DNA of 64,000 bases, from positions 186,001-250,000 of the forward strand of contig BDSI01000141.1 of NCBI GenBank assembly GCA_003117195.1. The letters run 5' to 3'. Position numbers and translations under genes: made by a program. This DNA comes from Eudorina sp. 2006-703-Eu-15. Taxonomy: Eukaryota > Chlorophyta > Chlorophyceae > Chlamydomonadales > Volvocaceae. Under the pieces are notes generated by a model, which was given only the letters and a program-made list of their open reading frames with translations, made no database searches and was not told where the DNA came from. Numbering within the stretch: the first letter of the stretch is position 1; each line of letters starts with the position of its first letter. Below, in pieces: positions 47,950-61,112 of the stretch.

Positions 47950-48313
47950 GTGTTTTGAGTACTACGCATCGACAGCAGCTCCACGGCCGAATGGCCTACA
48001 CCCTACGGGCAGCGACGTCGGCACAACAGTAACGGTCACCGAAAAACCGTGAATCGCAATAGTCGTGTGACGCACAGCAATTTTCTTGCCCACCTGCCGC
48101 GATTCCTTTTGCCTCTACCTCAAATTATTGGGGACCTACCTGCTCATCTATTCCTGCTGTTTCGAACCCTCGCGGTCCACTATCATTCCCTGCTTTGTCA
48201 CCGAGTGGACTTGATTAATCCATATACCGTAGCACAAGTAATTGTTCATTTCACCCCTATACAGCAGCCATAAGAAGCGGACGCCAGGACAGTCCCACGC
48301 TTGAATTCTCGCC
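47950..48313. promoter_or_regulatory. Divergent promoter of the methyltransferase and Derlin genes
   Basis: 364 bases separate two oppositely transcribed starts, with lower GC than either gene. A shared bidirectional promoter is likely. No TATA box stands out. Confidence 0.45.
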
Positions 48314-48953
48314 ATGCCACCGAGGGTGGCGAACGCCAATGAAGTCGGACATGGTCCACGTGCTTGGTATGAAAGTCTCCCACCTATTACACGCGCCTAC
48401 GGAACCATCCTTTTCGTGCTGGGAGCACTGCAAAGCTTCAAGATGATCAACGCAATCTGGCTGGCGTTGATATGGCCACGCATCGTTAGCCATTTCGAGG
48501 TAATTCTCTTACCTGATGGATGAGTGTCGTGTGGGCACATGCGAGGCGCGGGAGCAGCGGGGCCGTACTCCACGGGCACGAGGGACATTGATGGACCCAG
48601 CTGATAGCACACGGCTGTCACACTTAGAGCTTTACCGTGGTGTGTGCCTGCAAGTCTCAGCCTCACATTGTTGGGCAATCCGCATCTGGGCGTGGCAGAA
48701 TGCGTGGGCGGGGGCCCGCTGGGTCGCTGAGCGGCGGATGCCTCGCCGACTTATCTGGACCTGGCGGGGCTTCCTGGGAGTTCCAGACTGTGTCGAGGGT
48801 GGCCAGCTATGAACCCAGACGAGATCAGCAACATATGAACGGCGGTGTGGCGATGTGCGAGCTATTCGCCCTTCTTTCGTGCGACTTCCGGAAGCCCAAT
48901 GGCTACAGCTGGGTTTGCAGTCCCCGGCCCCCGGAGCTGAACACCCGCACGAG

Positions 48954-48987
<34 letters not shown>

Positions 48988-49817
48988 ACATACGCGTTCT
49001 AACCCTTTCCTGACGCACGATGTGGCACCATGGGGTGGACTGCAAGCGTGCCGCCAGCGCGACACGTTATCGCAGGACCGTCACGCTTGGCCACGACAGA
49101 CAACTTACCGCAGCCGGTTGGGGCGTGTACGGCACACCCTTGCATGCCTGCGCGTACAGTTCCCATCCTGTTGCCCGCCCTCAGTCCCCACCCGCTGTAC
49201 ACCCCTCCTCCGCTCCCCCTTTCCCCCATAAGGTCTGGCGCCTCCTGACGAATTTCCTGTTCGGCGGCAAGATCTCCCTGGCCCTCATCTTCCGGCTCGT
49301 CTGGCTGGTCACGTACGGCAAGGTCCTGGAGACCCAGACCTTCCAGTTCCAGCCCGCCGACTTCCTGTTCATGCTGCTCTTCGGCGCCGTCTGCACGCTG
49401 CTGATCTGCTGGCTGCTGCTCGCGACCATGTCCATCCCCATCTTCTTCAACGCGGACGCGCTGATCTTCATGCTGCTGTACGTCTGGGCCCGCAACTTCC
49501 CCGACCAGACGCTCTCCATTTACGGCCTCTTCACCATCCAGTCCTTCTACCTGCCGTTCTTCTACGTCGCGATCGACTACCTGATGGGCGGCATCCCATG
49601 GAGCTCACTGATCGGGATCGCCGTCGGGCACCTGCACTACTACCTGTACGACCTGTACCCAGCCATCGGCGGCCCGAGGCTGCTGATGACGCCCAACTTC
49701 CTGAAGAACCTGCTGGCTGACTGGGGCGTCGGCCGCCGCCAGAACGCGCACGCGGCCACGGGCGTGGACAACTTCCGGGCGTTCCACGGGCGGGGGAGAC
49801 GGTTGGGGGCGGACTAA
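48314..49817 (+). CDS. DER1: Derlin (ER-associated degradation membrane protein)
   Basis: Two exons in phase 0 (48314-48499 and 49233-49817) give 256 residues, normal for the family. Derlins are rhomboid-like ER membrane proteins without protease activity that help extract misfolded proteins from the ER to the cytosolic p97/proteasome pathway. The N-terminus WYESLPPITRAYGT is diagnostic. Several hydrophobic segments follow (ISLALIFRLVWLVTY, FLFMLLFGAVCTLLICWLLL, LIFMLLYVWARNF, FYLPFFYVAIDYLMGG), as does the late GHLHYYLYDLYP motif. No catalytic Ser-His pair of active rhomboids is seen. The tail is short, basic and Gly-rich. The 733-base intron contains a (CA)n microsatellite. Confidence 0.95.
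48955..48985. repeat. (CA)n microsatellite in the Derlin intron
   Basis: About 15 CA dinucleotides. Confidence 0.95.
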
Positions 49818-51021
49818 GTGGGTATGGGTCGGGTGGGTGGGTGGGTGGGCGCAGTGGATGGGCGGGTGGGTGAGGGTGTGCCGGGAGCTTTGGGAGCAAG
49901 GGCTTGTGTGCTTAGGAAAGGACTTGTGTGCGCACATGTGTGGGGAACCGGTCGAGAACGTTGGGGGCCGCTGCACGACCTCGGGGTGGAGTGGGGTGGG
50001 GGCGATCATGCTGTTGTCCAGGTTTGTGTTTCACAGTGAGCAGGGTATGTATGTTCATGAGTGAGCTGCCTTCCGCCGCGGGCCTCACAGCGTGGTAGGG
50101 ACGAGGTGGTAGGACGGATGCGACGCTGTTTCAGGGCCCGTGTCAGGGCCGCGTGGGCAGGCACTTGAAGGGCGTCAGGCGGGTGATGAAAGTACTGGAG
50201 GTACTCGAATGGCTGCACACGTGTATGCAGCCCCGGCGGGTTGACGCAGGGCTGATGGGATGCCGGAACATCTGCTGCCCTCTGTCCGCTTTCCGTCGCG
50301 CTGTGGGTGAAGCCCCAGCGCGTCAGGCGGCTATTTTACGTCATGTTAGTTTCAACACTCCCGGTTACACTCCCGGTCGGACGGCGTCGCCAACCCTTCC
50401 ATTTCCATCATCCTGCCAGCGGGCAGTCCAACAGCACATGAGCGCCAACAGCACTGAGCGCCAACAGCACATGAGCGCCGCTGCCCCAAGCCTCGCGGAC
50501 CATTCCGATGATCTCTCCGACACAGCAAGCGTACCCAAGGAGTGTGGAGGAGCCATCATCACTCTCAAGCCTGTTACCTCCAAACCTTGACTCCTGCATC
50601 TGGTCTCTCAGTGCCCTGCCATACCTCACGCAGTTCCGATGAGCACCCATCAGTCGCCATCAGTCCCCATCAGTCCAGCGGCATCCGCGCACACGGCGGC
50701 ACCGCCAAGACCCGCCCATTGGCCCCTTGCGCTGCTCATCGTGCCATCGTGGTGGACGGAGCGCCGTGCGCGCCTCCCGCAACGGCCTGTCCCTCACCGC
50801 CGCCTCCCCCTTCAGCCCCGTCCAGAGCCGACGTGCAACCCCAACCCTACCCCAACCCTACCCACGTGCAGCACCTGGCTGCATCCGCTTCCGCGTCTGC
50901 CCTAGAGCCCTGCCAGAGAAACCCACATCCATAAACCTCAGCCTTAGCCCCGAACGGCCCGGGCGCAAGCCGCCTCATCCGGGGCGCCCGTCACACGGTC
51001 CGTGCGCCCCCAAACCGCCCG
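49818..51021. other. Convergent intergenic region between Derlin and SPCS2
   Basis: 3' flanks only. On the minus strand a TGTAA at 50369-50365 could end SPCS2 transcripts. Two copies of ACAGCACATGAGCGCC lie around 50431-50478, and CATCAGTC repeats around 50648-50674. No conserved coding segment recognised. Confidence 0.45.
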
Positions 51022-52439
51022 TCACTCGTTCTTCTTCTGAAGCTGCTGCTGCTGCTTCTGGCTGAACTCCGCACACAGCTTCGCCACAACTGACCGCCAG
51101 CCCTCCTCCGCCATGTAGCCGTCCGCGTGGAAGTAGGCGGGCACGCTGATCTTGGTGGCCACCTCCCTGCGGGGCAGTGGGGCAGCGGCGGCGGGTGATC
51201 GGGCAGGCGCAAGGGGCGGGCGCCGAGAGAGCCTGTGTGGCTCACCGTGTCACCGAACGGACCGTGCATCAGCGCGGTGCCGGGCGCAAGTCTGAGTGTG
51301 TAGGGCCGAGCGAACGGCTGCTCTTCAGGGCCGCCAAGCTGGGGTCAGTCGGCCCGCAGGGCGTGTGGCCCATGACGTGGCTACGAATGCGCTAATCGGG
51401 AAAGCACGTTTTCCTGTCCTAAGGGGTTGCGTGCAGGCGACCGACTGGTCGGGTTTGGTTTGCTAGGCGACATGGCCGCAGCTGCTGGATGCCCCTGCCG
51501 ACGATGCCCGCCGGTGCCGTAGCGTCTGAGCACATACCCGCCCCTGCTGACTCTGGTCCCAGGGTGGTGAGCCCTGGCGCCTGACCTACATGTTGGGGTC
51601 CACGCGGTCCGTGAGCACCAGCGTGAGCTCGTTGGCGAATCGGGACATGCGGGAGGACACCCGCAGGCCCTTGCTGCCCTGCACGGTGGGAGGGAGCGGG
51701 GACCGGGGTTGTGTGCGAAGGGGTCGCTTTTCCAGGATGCCTGCAGGCCTGCAGCAATATCAAAGAATGCTACCAAAGAATGCGCAAGTGCGCGTCATGG
51801 CCAACAATCAAGCATTGCCGATTCAGTAGTCCTGCCCCCCGTCGTACATCGACGTCAGTTGAACTCTTGTCCTTCCTCGCGTGGAGGGGTTCACCCAATG
51901 AAACACGGTCCCCTCGCCGGATCCTCTTCCCACACTCACGCGGAAAGGTTTGGTAATAAGGAACGCGTCCCCCTCCATCTTCCAGCTGTAGATGTTCATA
52001 ACGAAGGTAAGGACGATGTACGAAACCACGCAGCCGAAGACCATCCACCAGTTGGCGGGGAATTTCCCCGGCCCGAAGTGCGAAAACACTGCAACGACGA
52101 TCCTGCAATGGAGGTGTTGAGCAATGTGGGCTTGACATTTTTCCAGCCATTTGCCCTTCGAATTAGTTAACTCACGCTGTCAGGCCCAACGCGATTTTGA
52201 CATTGTTGATTGCGATATCCTCCTCGTACCCCTCGTCGAGCACCACCTGTGCAACGTTTTCGCCTTGGAACCTTGCCTCGGCAGATCACTCCAGCTTGCT
52301 GCGCACATACCTCCCGTGCCACTTCATCCAGCGCCGCTTTCAAAGCTCCAGCTTCATATAAGTTGCTTACTTTCATGGGTTCGCGAGATGGTTCAGGCTC
52401 TGCTTTCACGACTTTAGCAGGTGCCTTGCTTTTCCCCAT
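51022..52439 (-). CDS. SPCS2: Signal peptidase complex subunit 2 (SPC25)
   Basis: Five minus-strand exons join in phase: 52439-52311, 52246-52176, 52102-51940, 51678-51590 and 51166-51022, giving 198 residues, the usual size. SPCS2 is a non-catalytic ER-membrane subunit of the complex that removes signal peptides; it links the complex to the translocon. The cytosolic N-terminus is Lys/Pro rich (MGKSKAPAKVVKAEPEP), then KVSNLYEAGALKAALDEVA, the conserved GYEEDIAINNVKIALGL leading into a first transmembrane helix, a second helix (WWMVFGCVVSYIVLTFVMN) followed by YSWKMEGDAFLITKP, and a C-terminal cytosolic domain with TKISVPAYFHADGYMAEEGW and a Gln/Lys tail. Confidence 0.95.
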
Positions 52440-53805
52440 TGTAGCTTGAGTTCACCCTAAAACTTGAGTTTGCAACTTAGGGGTCAGATAAAAAATTAGC
52501 AGTTGCACAAACCGCGTGCAAACGTGAAAATGACAAATATACAATAGTTGAGCGCAATTGCCACAGAAGGTCAAAGCTATGCAAATGTGTGTTTTTTATT
52601 GTTCGAAATGCAGGCAGCGACATGGCGACTCTGCTCGTCTCGCACGACGCGCAGGTCGCAGCGTCGCAGCTGGTGGTTACGGGCGGTGGTTTGCAGTTGA
52701 TATGTCAATCATCGCGCAGTTTGTCTATTCGCCTAAATAAAGGTACAATTCTTCACAATAACATGAAATGCGGTTTGCCTTACTTAATAGCAAAGAGGTC
52801 GCTTCTCGTGTCCGTGCGTTTCACCGTAGCTCAGCATGCACAAGAACTATCCTGGCTATCGTCTGCGTGATTTACGTGTAATGGTGTAGGCGCTGTAACT
52901 TTGACACCAACCTTAAAACCCATGGACGGACGCTGGACACCTACAGTTCGGCAACCTCCTTCGGGGTTTAAAATGTCTTCAACTGAGGAGGGCCACGACA
53001 ACTAGGTAAGGTGACATGTGCGCCTGGTGGGGGCCCTGAGTAAGGGCCTCGTCGCTCAACGACCAGCACCTGGGTCAGCGCTGGCGCTTCGCCTGCTCCG
53101 GCGCCCAATAGCTGCGGGGTGCCCCTAGACCTATCCCTGCCCGTCATTCATGTGACTTTCCTGGCTCCGCTAAGGGGGTATCAGTCGTAACCGTCGCGCT
53201 TTGACCCGCGCGACTCTTTTGAGGTGCCCTCGACTCGGACCCTGGTGTACTGTTACGCGTCTTTGCCCCCTTCTCCGCCGCGCTTCAGGCAACCGCCAGT
53301 CAACCTCTCTTCTGGGGACATCAGCCGCCTCAGCCAGCCCTGAGCCGGGCCCCCGTCCCGCGAAACCGTCCTCACGTTTTCGACGCCCACCACCAGTTCA
53401 CCCGGTCTGTCTGACTGTCGGCTGCGCAGCTAACCCCCCCTTGCGGCAGCCACTCGAGTACCTTCCCCGCCATGATCCTGGCCGCGGCTCCACAGTAACG
53501 GCTGCGACGCCTCTTCATACAGCCCTGCCGACGTCGCCGGCGCTGCCTGAGAGTCACCCGGGGGGCAACCGCCGCCTCCCTCACACCCCAGGGCCGCATT
53601 GCCCCGGGGTGACGCAGCTGCAGCTGCAGAGCCGGAGGTGACGGCGGCGGCGACGGCGGAGGTGACGGCGGCGGCGACGGCGGCGGCGGAGGTGACGGCG
53701 GCGGCAGCGGCGGCACGACCCGCGACAGGGTAGGGGCGGTTGGGTTGGTGCCGCTGGCGGCGCCGCGGGCGGCGGCGCCGCTGCGCGGGTGGTGGCGGCG
53801 GAGGG
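52440..53805. promoter_or_regulatory. Divergent upstream region of SPCS2 and POLH
   Basis: 1.4 kb between two divergent starts. The SPCS2-proximal 500 bases are AT-richer; toward POLH the sequence turns GC-rich, with GGCGGCGAC triplet repeats at about 53636-53710 that are probably 5' UTR of POLH. No conserved coding segment recognised. Confidence 0.45.
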
Positions 53806-56800
53806 ATGCAGCACGTGCAGCACGTGTCCCGGGCCCGAGTGGTGGCACACATTGACCTGGACGCGTTCTACTGCCAGGTGAGGGGAGGAAGGGAACGGCT
53901 GGCTGATTGACTGGCTGACTGGCTGACTGACCTGCGGCTTGTTGGCTGGCTAGCTTGGGCGGCGGACCGGCGGCTGATTCAGCTAGACGGCAGCCGTGCC
54001 GCTGGGCGTAGCAGCCCACCTAATTCCACCTCATCTTAATGCCACTCCCGGGTCCCACACCCCGAATCCGTCTTTGTTTCAACCCCAACCAGCAACGCGG
54101 GTGGGTACCTTCCCACGCACACCCGCCGACACCGTCCGCCGACACCGCCCGGTCTCGTGTGGGGCGTCTGGCTGTCAGTTGAGAGGCCGCGAGACCGCTC
54201 ACCGCGTGCCGCCCCCTTCCCGCGCCTCGCGCAGGTGGAGGTGGGCCGCAACCCGGCGCTCCGGGGGCAGCCGGTGGCCGTCATTCAGTACAACCCCTGG
54301 GACCGGGAGGCCCTTAAGACGGCGCTGAGGCCCGAGGTGGGAGCCGGGGTAGGGGGCGTAGGGGCCGGGGCGGCGAGGGCAGTGCGCCAGGAGTTCGAAG
54401 AATGAACCCGGGGGCCAGCCAGCGTCAGGGATGGGGGAGACCGGTGGAGGGGGCAAGGGGCTGGGGGCGCCAGGCTGTCTTTATTGACAAAGATGGGGGC
54501 GCCAGGCACGCGGCAAGGGGTTATGTGAGTAGTTATGGCGAGGGACCGCAGACACCGGCGCGCGGCAGGGGCACTGCGACGGGTCGCCCCCCGGATCGGG
54601 CTGCCCGGCCCGGGGCCCCCGCGCCGCCTTCCTCACGAAATGCTTTTCCAAATAGCCTCGGCCTCTGGCTGCTGGTCATATCCCCACCAGACGGGTTTTT
54701 TTACAGCGGCCCTATTATCGCATACTCCCCTCCTTGCACGCCGGGCGCCTGGCAGAGAGGGTCGCGATGGTCAGGTGCCTGGCAGAGAGGGTCGCGGGGG
54801 TCGGGTGCCTGGCAGAGAGGGTCGCGGGGGTCGGGTGCCGGGCAGAGAGGGTCGCGGGGGTCGGGTGCCTGGCAGAGAGGGTCGCGGGGTTCTATGGCAC
54901 GCACGGAAGCCAACCCGACTTGCAGTAATCGTTGTCTGCTTAGCTGCTTGCCACCTGCCTACTCAGCGCCCCTCCCCGCCGACCCCCTCCCCGCCGACCC
55001 CCTCCCCGCCGACCCCCGCCCCGCCGACCCCCGCCCCTCCCTCCCCGCCCCTCCCTCCCCGCCCCTCCCTACCCCCCGCAGGACAACCGCATCTTCATTG
55101 ACAGCAACGGGAGCATCATCGCAGTGTCGTACGAGGCGAGGCAGTACGGCGTGAAGCGGTGGGTCCCCCAGTCTCCCAGCGACGGCCGCTTGACCCCCCG
55201 CTCCCTCGGAGGGGAGGGGGGCCCTCTACCGCCCACCCGGGGGCGATGGGGTGCCTGACTTGCAGATGGACTTGTCAGCCGGCACCCATCGCCATCGGGG
55301 GCCCTCCACTGGGTCGACAACTGCCATGTCCTGTCATGTCCTGTCATGTCCTGTCCTGTCATGTCCTGCCCCGTGCCTGTCCCGCCCTGTCTTGCCGTGC
55401 GGCCCCAGGAATATGAGCGGTCAGCAAGCGAGGCAGCTGTGTCCCGCCCTGCAGCTGGTCCAGGTGCCCACTGCCCACGGCAAGGCCGACCTGGGCATCT
55501 ACCGGCAGGCGGGGCAGCAGGTGGGCTGACCTGCGGGGGGGGCCGCGCAGAGAGGGGCTCATCTGCAAGGGAATGTGTATCTCCGCATCGTGGCAAATAA
55601 CGCAGTTCTGTTTTTGGGCGTGCCCGCGCATGTGTGTATTCGTAGGCAGGCAGAGCAGGAGTGCATGACTTGCAAGGGGCACAGCCAAGCCCGGGAATGC
55701 CCGTACGCCAAACGACTGCCCCGCCTCAGCTCGTGAAATAGTCAGTCAGAGGTGCACAGAACGCTCGACCGCATCGCATGTGACTGCTGTCCAGAAACCT
55801 CCTCCTGATGCGGCTGCTCGAGTGCTCGCGACCCACGGGTCGGGTCCTTTCATCCTCCGCTGCGTTGGCTCGGTCGTATGCCACGTTGGCGCCAGGTCGC
55901 GGCCATACTGGCCCGTGGGTCGGTGTTCGAGCGGGCCTCCATCGACGAAGCCTACCTGGACCTAACGGAGGCGGCCGCCAGGCTGCTGGCGGCGCTGGAT
56001 GCGGAGGCGGCGGCGGAGGCGGCGGAGGCGGCTGAGGCATTAGGGAGGCGGAGTCCGATGTCCGGGACTCCGCCAAGGACGTCGACCGAGAACGGTGCGA
56101 TGGCGGCGGCGGCGGCGGCAGCGCTGCCGCCACCGCCGCCGGCACTTGACGAGTGGCACGTCAAGGGACTGGAGGTGAGGTTGGGGAGGTCGTCCAGGGG
56201 GGGGCGGCTCCGGGCGTTGGGGGATGTTGGTTGACGCCCCGAGAGCATGAGCGGGCTTTGCTGCGGGGTAGAGGTGACAGGCGGCGCGTGTCGGGCGGCG
56301 CAAGGGCCCTCTCCTTCCCGCTGTCCCTCCCTGTCTCCCTCCCTCTCTCCCTCTCCCCCGGGCAGTCATGGCTGGTGCGCTCCCACCCGGCACTGTTTGG
56401 TGCCCCCAGTTGACGGTGGTCGTTGTTGAAGCACCGTAGCACTGTCTCCGCGGGTGTGCCACACCCCATGGGGACAGCTACCCATTACCCCTCACGGCCC
56501 GACCCGACCCGACCCGACTCGACCCGCTTGCACCCACCATCGCTGGCACCGTCTGCTGTCCGTGGCCTTGTCCCCGGCCGTGCCCGTGCCCCTCTACCTC
56601 CACTCCTCAAATCCCACCGGGTCGCTGTGCTGGCAGTCAGGACCGCAGCTATACCCTCCTTCTTGCAGCGCTTGCCGCCTCCCTGGAGGACCCTCCCAGT
56701 GATGCCAGTGATGGCTCGTCCGGGTTCGATTCGCGGTTGCCTTGTTTTTATCACAACCTTCCCCTGCTGCTCCTGCCGTTCCGGATCCAGGAGGGCGATG

Positions 56801-59800
56801 ATCCTTTGGAGGCGGTGGGGGCGCTGGGGCCGGAGGACGAGGAGGGTGAGGAGGACAGGGAGGGGCAGCAGCTGCCGGGTGCTGGCGCAACCGAAGCTGT
56901 GGCGGACTGGCCCCGGGAGGTCGGCTGGGGCCCATCTGGTGGCGGCGGGGAAGGCCGTGACAGGACGCCGGATCGCGACCCAACGGCCGTCTCAGCTCCT
57001 GCCGCCGTACCGACCCGGGCGGTCGGCAGCGCAGCCGTTGGCCCTCCGGCGGGCACCGCAACCGACGCCCCCCTTGCCACTCGCGCCGCGGCTACAACCG
57101 CCACTACTGCCGGCGCTACAGCCACTGTTACCACCAGCGCCACCGCCGCCACAGCCCACCCGCAGCAGAAAATCCAGGTGGCCGAGCCGCAGCCGCCGCC
57201 GCCACAGCAGCAGCTGGATCGGGTGCGGCAGCAGCAGCAGCGGCTGCGGGGCTACTGGCAGCGCCCCGCCGCCGAGTGGGACCCCCACGAGCGGCTGCTG
57301 TTCGCGGGGGCGCTGGTGGCGGCGCAGCTGAGGGCGGCGGTGCAGCGGGAGCTGGGCTACACCTGCTCGGCGGGGGTGGCGCACTACAAGCTGCTGGCCA
57401 AGCTGGGATCGGGTGGGGCTCCCCCCCGTGTGGGTGCTGGTCGGTGGGCAGGGCAGGAGTGCATGTATGTGTGTTTAGGAATGGAACTTTATTTAGAAAA
57501 ATATATAAAATTATATAAAATTTATATAAAAAATATATATAAAATATAAAATTTAGAAAAAATAACGACCGAGAGCCCAGGTGCAGATGTACTTACCATG
57601 TAACCTGCATGTGCTGAAGTGACCGTGTGATGTTGCGGTGAACAAGGCAACCGCGCCACAACCGCAATGCAAAGCAGGCAGCAAAGGACTAGCTACGACG
57701 CGACTACACGCATGTGTGTGTGCGTATGTGTGCGCGTGTGGCTGTGATATCGGAGGAACTTGCACAGTGGGGAGAGGGGCTACAGCGACTCGACATCCTC
57801 CTCATCTTCCGGCATCGTCCTCTCACCTCACCGCACACCCGAACCCACCCCAACCCACCCTGGCTCCCCCGCCGCCCGCCTGCCCCCCTCCACGCCCGTC
57901 AGGCCTGCACAAGCCCAACCAGCAAACGGTGGTCCTGGGCCGGGCAGTTCCCGGGCTGCTCCGAAACCTGCCCCTGGCCAAGCTCAGGTCGCTGGGGGGC
58001 AAGTTCGGGGAGCAGGTGCAGACCGACCTGGGGATCAGCACCGTGGGTGGGTGGGTGGGGTGGGCGGTAGGGTGGGGTGGGGTGGGTCGGGTGGGTGGGG
58101 TGGGTGGGTGAGTAGGTGGGGTAAAGGACATTGGCAGACGTATTGACGCTGCGCTGCTGCGAGAGCAAAGGTCCGACATGGATCAGATCGGGTGGGAGGT
58201 AGGGTGGGTGGGGTGGGGTGGAGGGGTGGGACAGTTAGGGATACAAGAAACCTGTCGGGCGCGCGAGAACGGGTCCCTAGCTGCAAGACCTACGACACCT
58301 CTCTGTCGACCGGTGACCTGCCGCTGATGGGGTGGAACGCTTCGGACGGACGGGTAGGGGGCAGTGGGGCTCAGCACATGGAGGGCAAGGCAGGGATAGG
58401 GCCGGCACGGGGCGAAGCCGGCGAACCGGGCGGGCGGGTCGTATGCGGCAAAACCAACAAAGCGACGACTCGAAGGTGTATGTTATCTGGGTCAGGGCCT
58501 GGGGGCGCCGGCGTGAAGGAGCGCTCGGTCGTGGAAAGCAGGCCGGCGGCTGCCGAGGCGCACAACGGCGACTCGATTTGATGAGCGCGCAGTCGCGTGC
58601 CGCAGACCTGGCAACACCCCCACACGCCCCCCTCGTCCTCCACCGGCCCTGACCCATTCCCACCACCACCTTCACCGCCACACGGGGCGCGCGCGCGTAA
58701 CACCCTCACTAACCGACCCACCGCCTTTTCAACCGCTTCACCTAACTGCCATTCCAACCGCCGTGCCAACCGCCATCGCAACCACCACCGCCAGGCGAGC
58801 TGTGGTCTGTGCCGCCCTCCCGCCTGGAGTCGCTGTACGGCCAGGAGGCGGCGGCGGGCCTTATGCGTCTCGCGGCGGGGATGGATGACGGCGATGTGGT
58901 GCCCCGCCTGGCGCCCAAGTCACTGGGCTGCGGGAAGACGTTCCGGGGGAGCAGCGCGCTGACGGACATGAAGCAGGTGGGGCGGGGGGGGGGAGGGCGG
59001 GGAGGGGTGGAGGGCGGGGGGTGCCCTGCTTACAGGATGGATGGCATGTCCGATGATAGGCCGATTTCGAAAGCATACATTCGGTCAGTCGGATCTGAAA
59101 GCAATCACCTACAGAAGGTTTAAAGGGGGGGGGTGCGGGGCCGGTCGACTGCCTGCTACCTCGCAGGAGCCTTGCCGCCCAGCCGCCTCCCGAACAGCGA
59201 AGCTCGCCCGCGCACCCGCCCCTCGCCCTCCCTGTCCCCCGCGCAGCTTCAGTATGCTCACCAATGCCCCATACCCTCCTCAACACACACAACCCCCTGG
59301 GCGGGTCTCATATCTAAACACACACCCCTGCGTACCCCTCCCACCTTCCGCCTCCTCTTCCAGTCCCAGGGCCAGGTCAGGCCAGGTCAGGCCAGGTCAG
59401 GCCAGGTCAGGCCAGGCCAGGTCAGGCAAGGCCAGGCCAGGTCAGGCCAGGTCAGGCCAGGTCAGGCCAGGTCAGGCCAGGTCAGGCCAGGTCAGGCCAG
59501 GTCAGGCCAGGTCAGGCCAGGTCAGGCCAGGTCAGGCCAGGTCAGGCCAGGTCAGGCCAGGTCAGGCCAGGTCAGGCCAGGGGGCGTGTACTTGGTTCCC
59601 CACCTTCTCCCCCTCCCCCTACTCTCCCTCCCCGTCCCCCCTCCCCCTCCCCCTCCTGCCCGCAGCTGTCCCACTGGCTCCTCCAGCTGGCCGGGGAGCT
59701 GTCAGAGCGCATCGAGGTGGACCGCCGCGAGCACGAGCGGCTGCCCTCCCTGCTCACCGTCAGCGTGCAGACGGGGGCGGCCGCGACGGGGGCCGCAGCG

Positions 59801-60353
59801 CCCGGGGCGGCGGCCGGGGCGGGGGCGGGGGTGGCCGCCGAGGCGCCGGGTGGCGGCGGTGGCGGCGGCGGCGGCAGTGGGGTCAGCGGCGGGGTCGGCA
59901 ACCACAGCCGGTCCGGTCGGTTGACCCGCGTGACCGCGGAGGGCATCGCGGAGGAGGCGCTGGGGCTGCTGCGCAAGTGGGCGGCGGAGAGGTGAGGTGG
60001 GGGGTGCCACAGGCTCGTGACGGGCCGCAGGCCGCGACCCCAGTGGGGGGTTGACCCTGGTTTCTGTCCCGCACTGCCGGCCCCCGGGAGGTACCGCTGG
60101 AGAGGGGGGCGGCGGGGTCAATGCTCTTTGCTTTCAGCACAACCCACGATTGTGGTGTATGAAGGCGGTGGGGTTGCTTTGACCCCTTGGGTGCCTGTCC
60201 TTCCCCGCGCACCCCCGGCCCGCCCCGCCCCGCCTCCCCCCAGACCCGGGTGGCGCATCACCAGTCTCTTCATCACCGCCGCCCGCTTCGGCGCCGCCCC
60301 CACTGGAGCCTCCACCATCACCCGCTTCCTGCAGCAGCAGGACCAGCGACAAG

Positions 60354-60387
<34 letters not shown>

Positions 60388-61072
60388 ACCGCCGGGGCCG
60401 GACCCCCTCCGGACGGCACCGCCCCCACTGCCGCCGTCGTCACCGCCCCCGCCGCTGCCTGAGCCATTCTCCACTGACCTCAACCAGGCCTGCCGCGACA
60501 TCGACAAAGACCTCGCGGGTGCCGAAGCTGCCGCTGCCGCTGCTGTTACGCCGGCCGCAGCAACCGCAGTGGCACCGGCGGCATCCGCCGCGTCGTCCAT
60601 GGCTGCTACAGCCGCTACTGCTACAGCCGCTACTGCACCGTCGTCGTCCCGCGGCGGGCCCCCGCTGCCGCCGCGAACCCACCCTCCCAAGCGGCGGCGG
60701 GGGGCGAGCTCTACGGGTCGGGGTCAGTCGAGATCCGGATCCAGATCCGGCCAGTCCGTCACCCCCACGGCCGACCTGCGCGCGTTCCTGCTGCGCGGCC
60801 GTCCCTCGCCCTCGCCCTCGCCCTCGCCCTCGCCCGCGGCGGCCAAGCCCTCGACTGGGGAGGGCAAGATCCGGGCGGCGGCGGCGGCGGCAGCGGCGGC
60901 GGCGGCTGTTGCGGTGGCGGCTGGCAGGACGGCGGGTGGATTGGCGGCGGCTGGCGACGGCGGCCGGCCGTCTACGGATGCGAGTCCAGGGAGGGCGAGT
61001 AGGCAGCCGGGCGCGGCGGGTGAGGCGGCGGATGCGGGCGGACTGGGAGCGACCCCCGCCTCCGCCTCCGCC

Positions 61073-61112
<40 letters not shown>

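Noticed and set aside
59366..59580. Possible CRISPR-like array
   Set aside because: Units are contiguous 10-mers without unique spacers; the setting is a eukaryotic intron.
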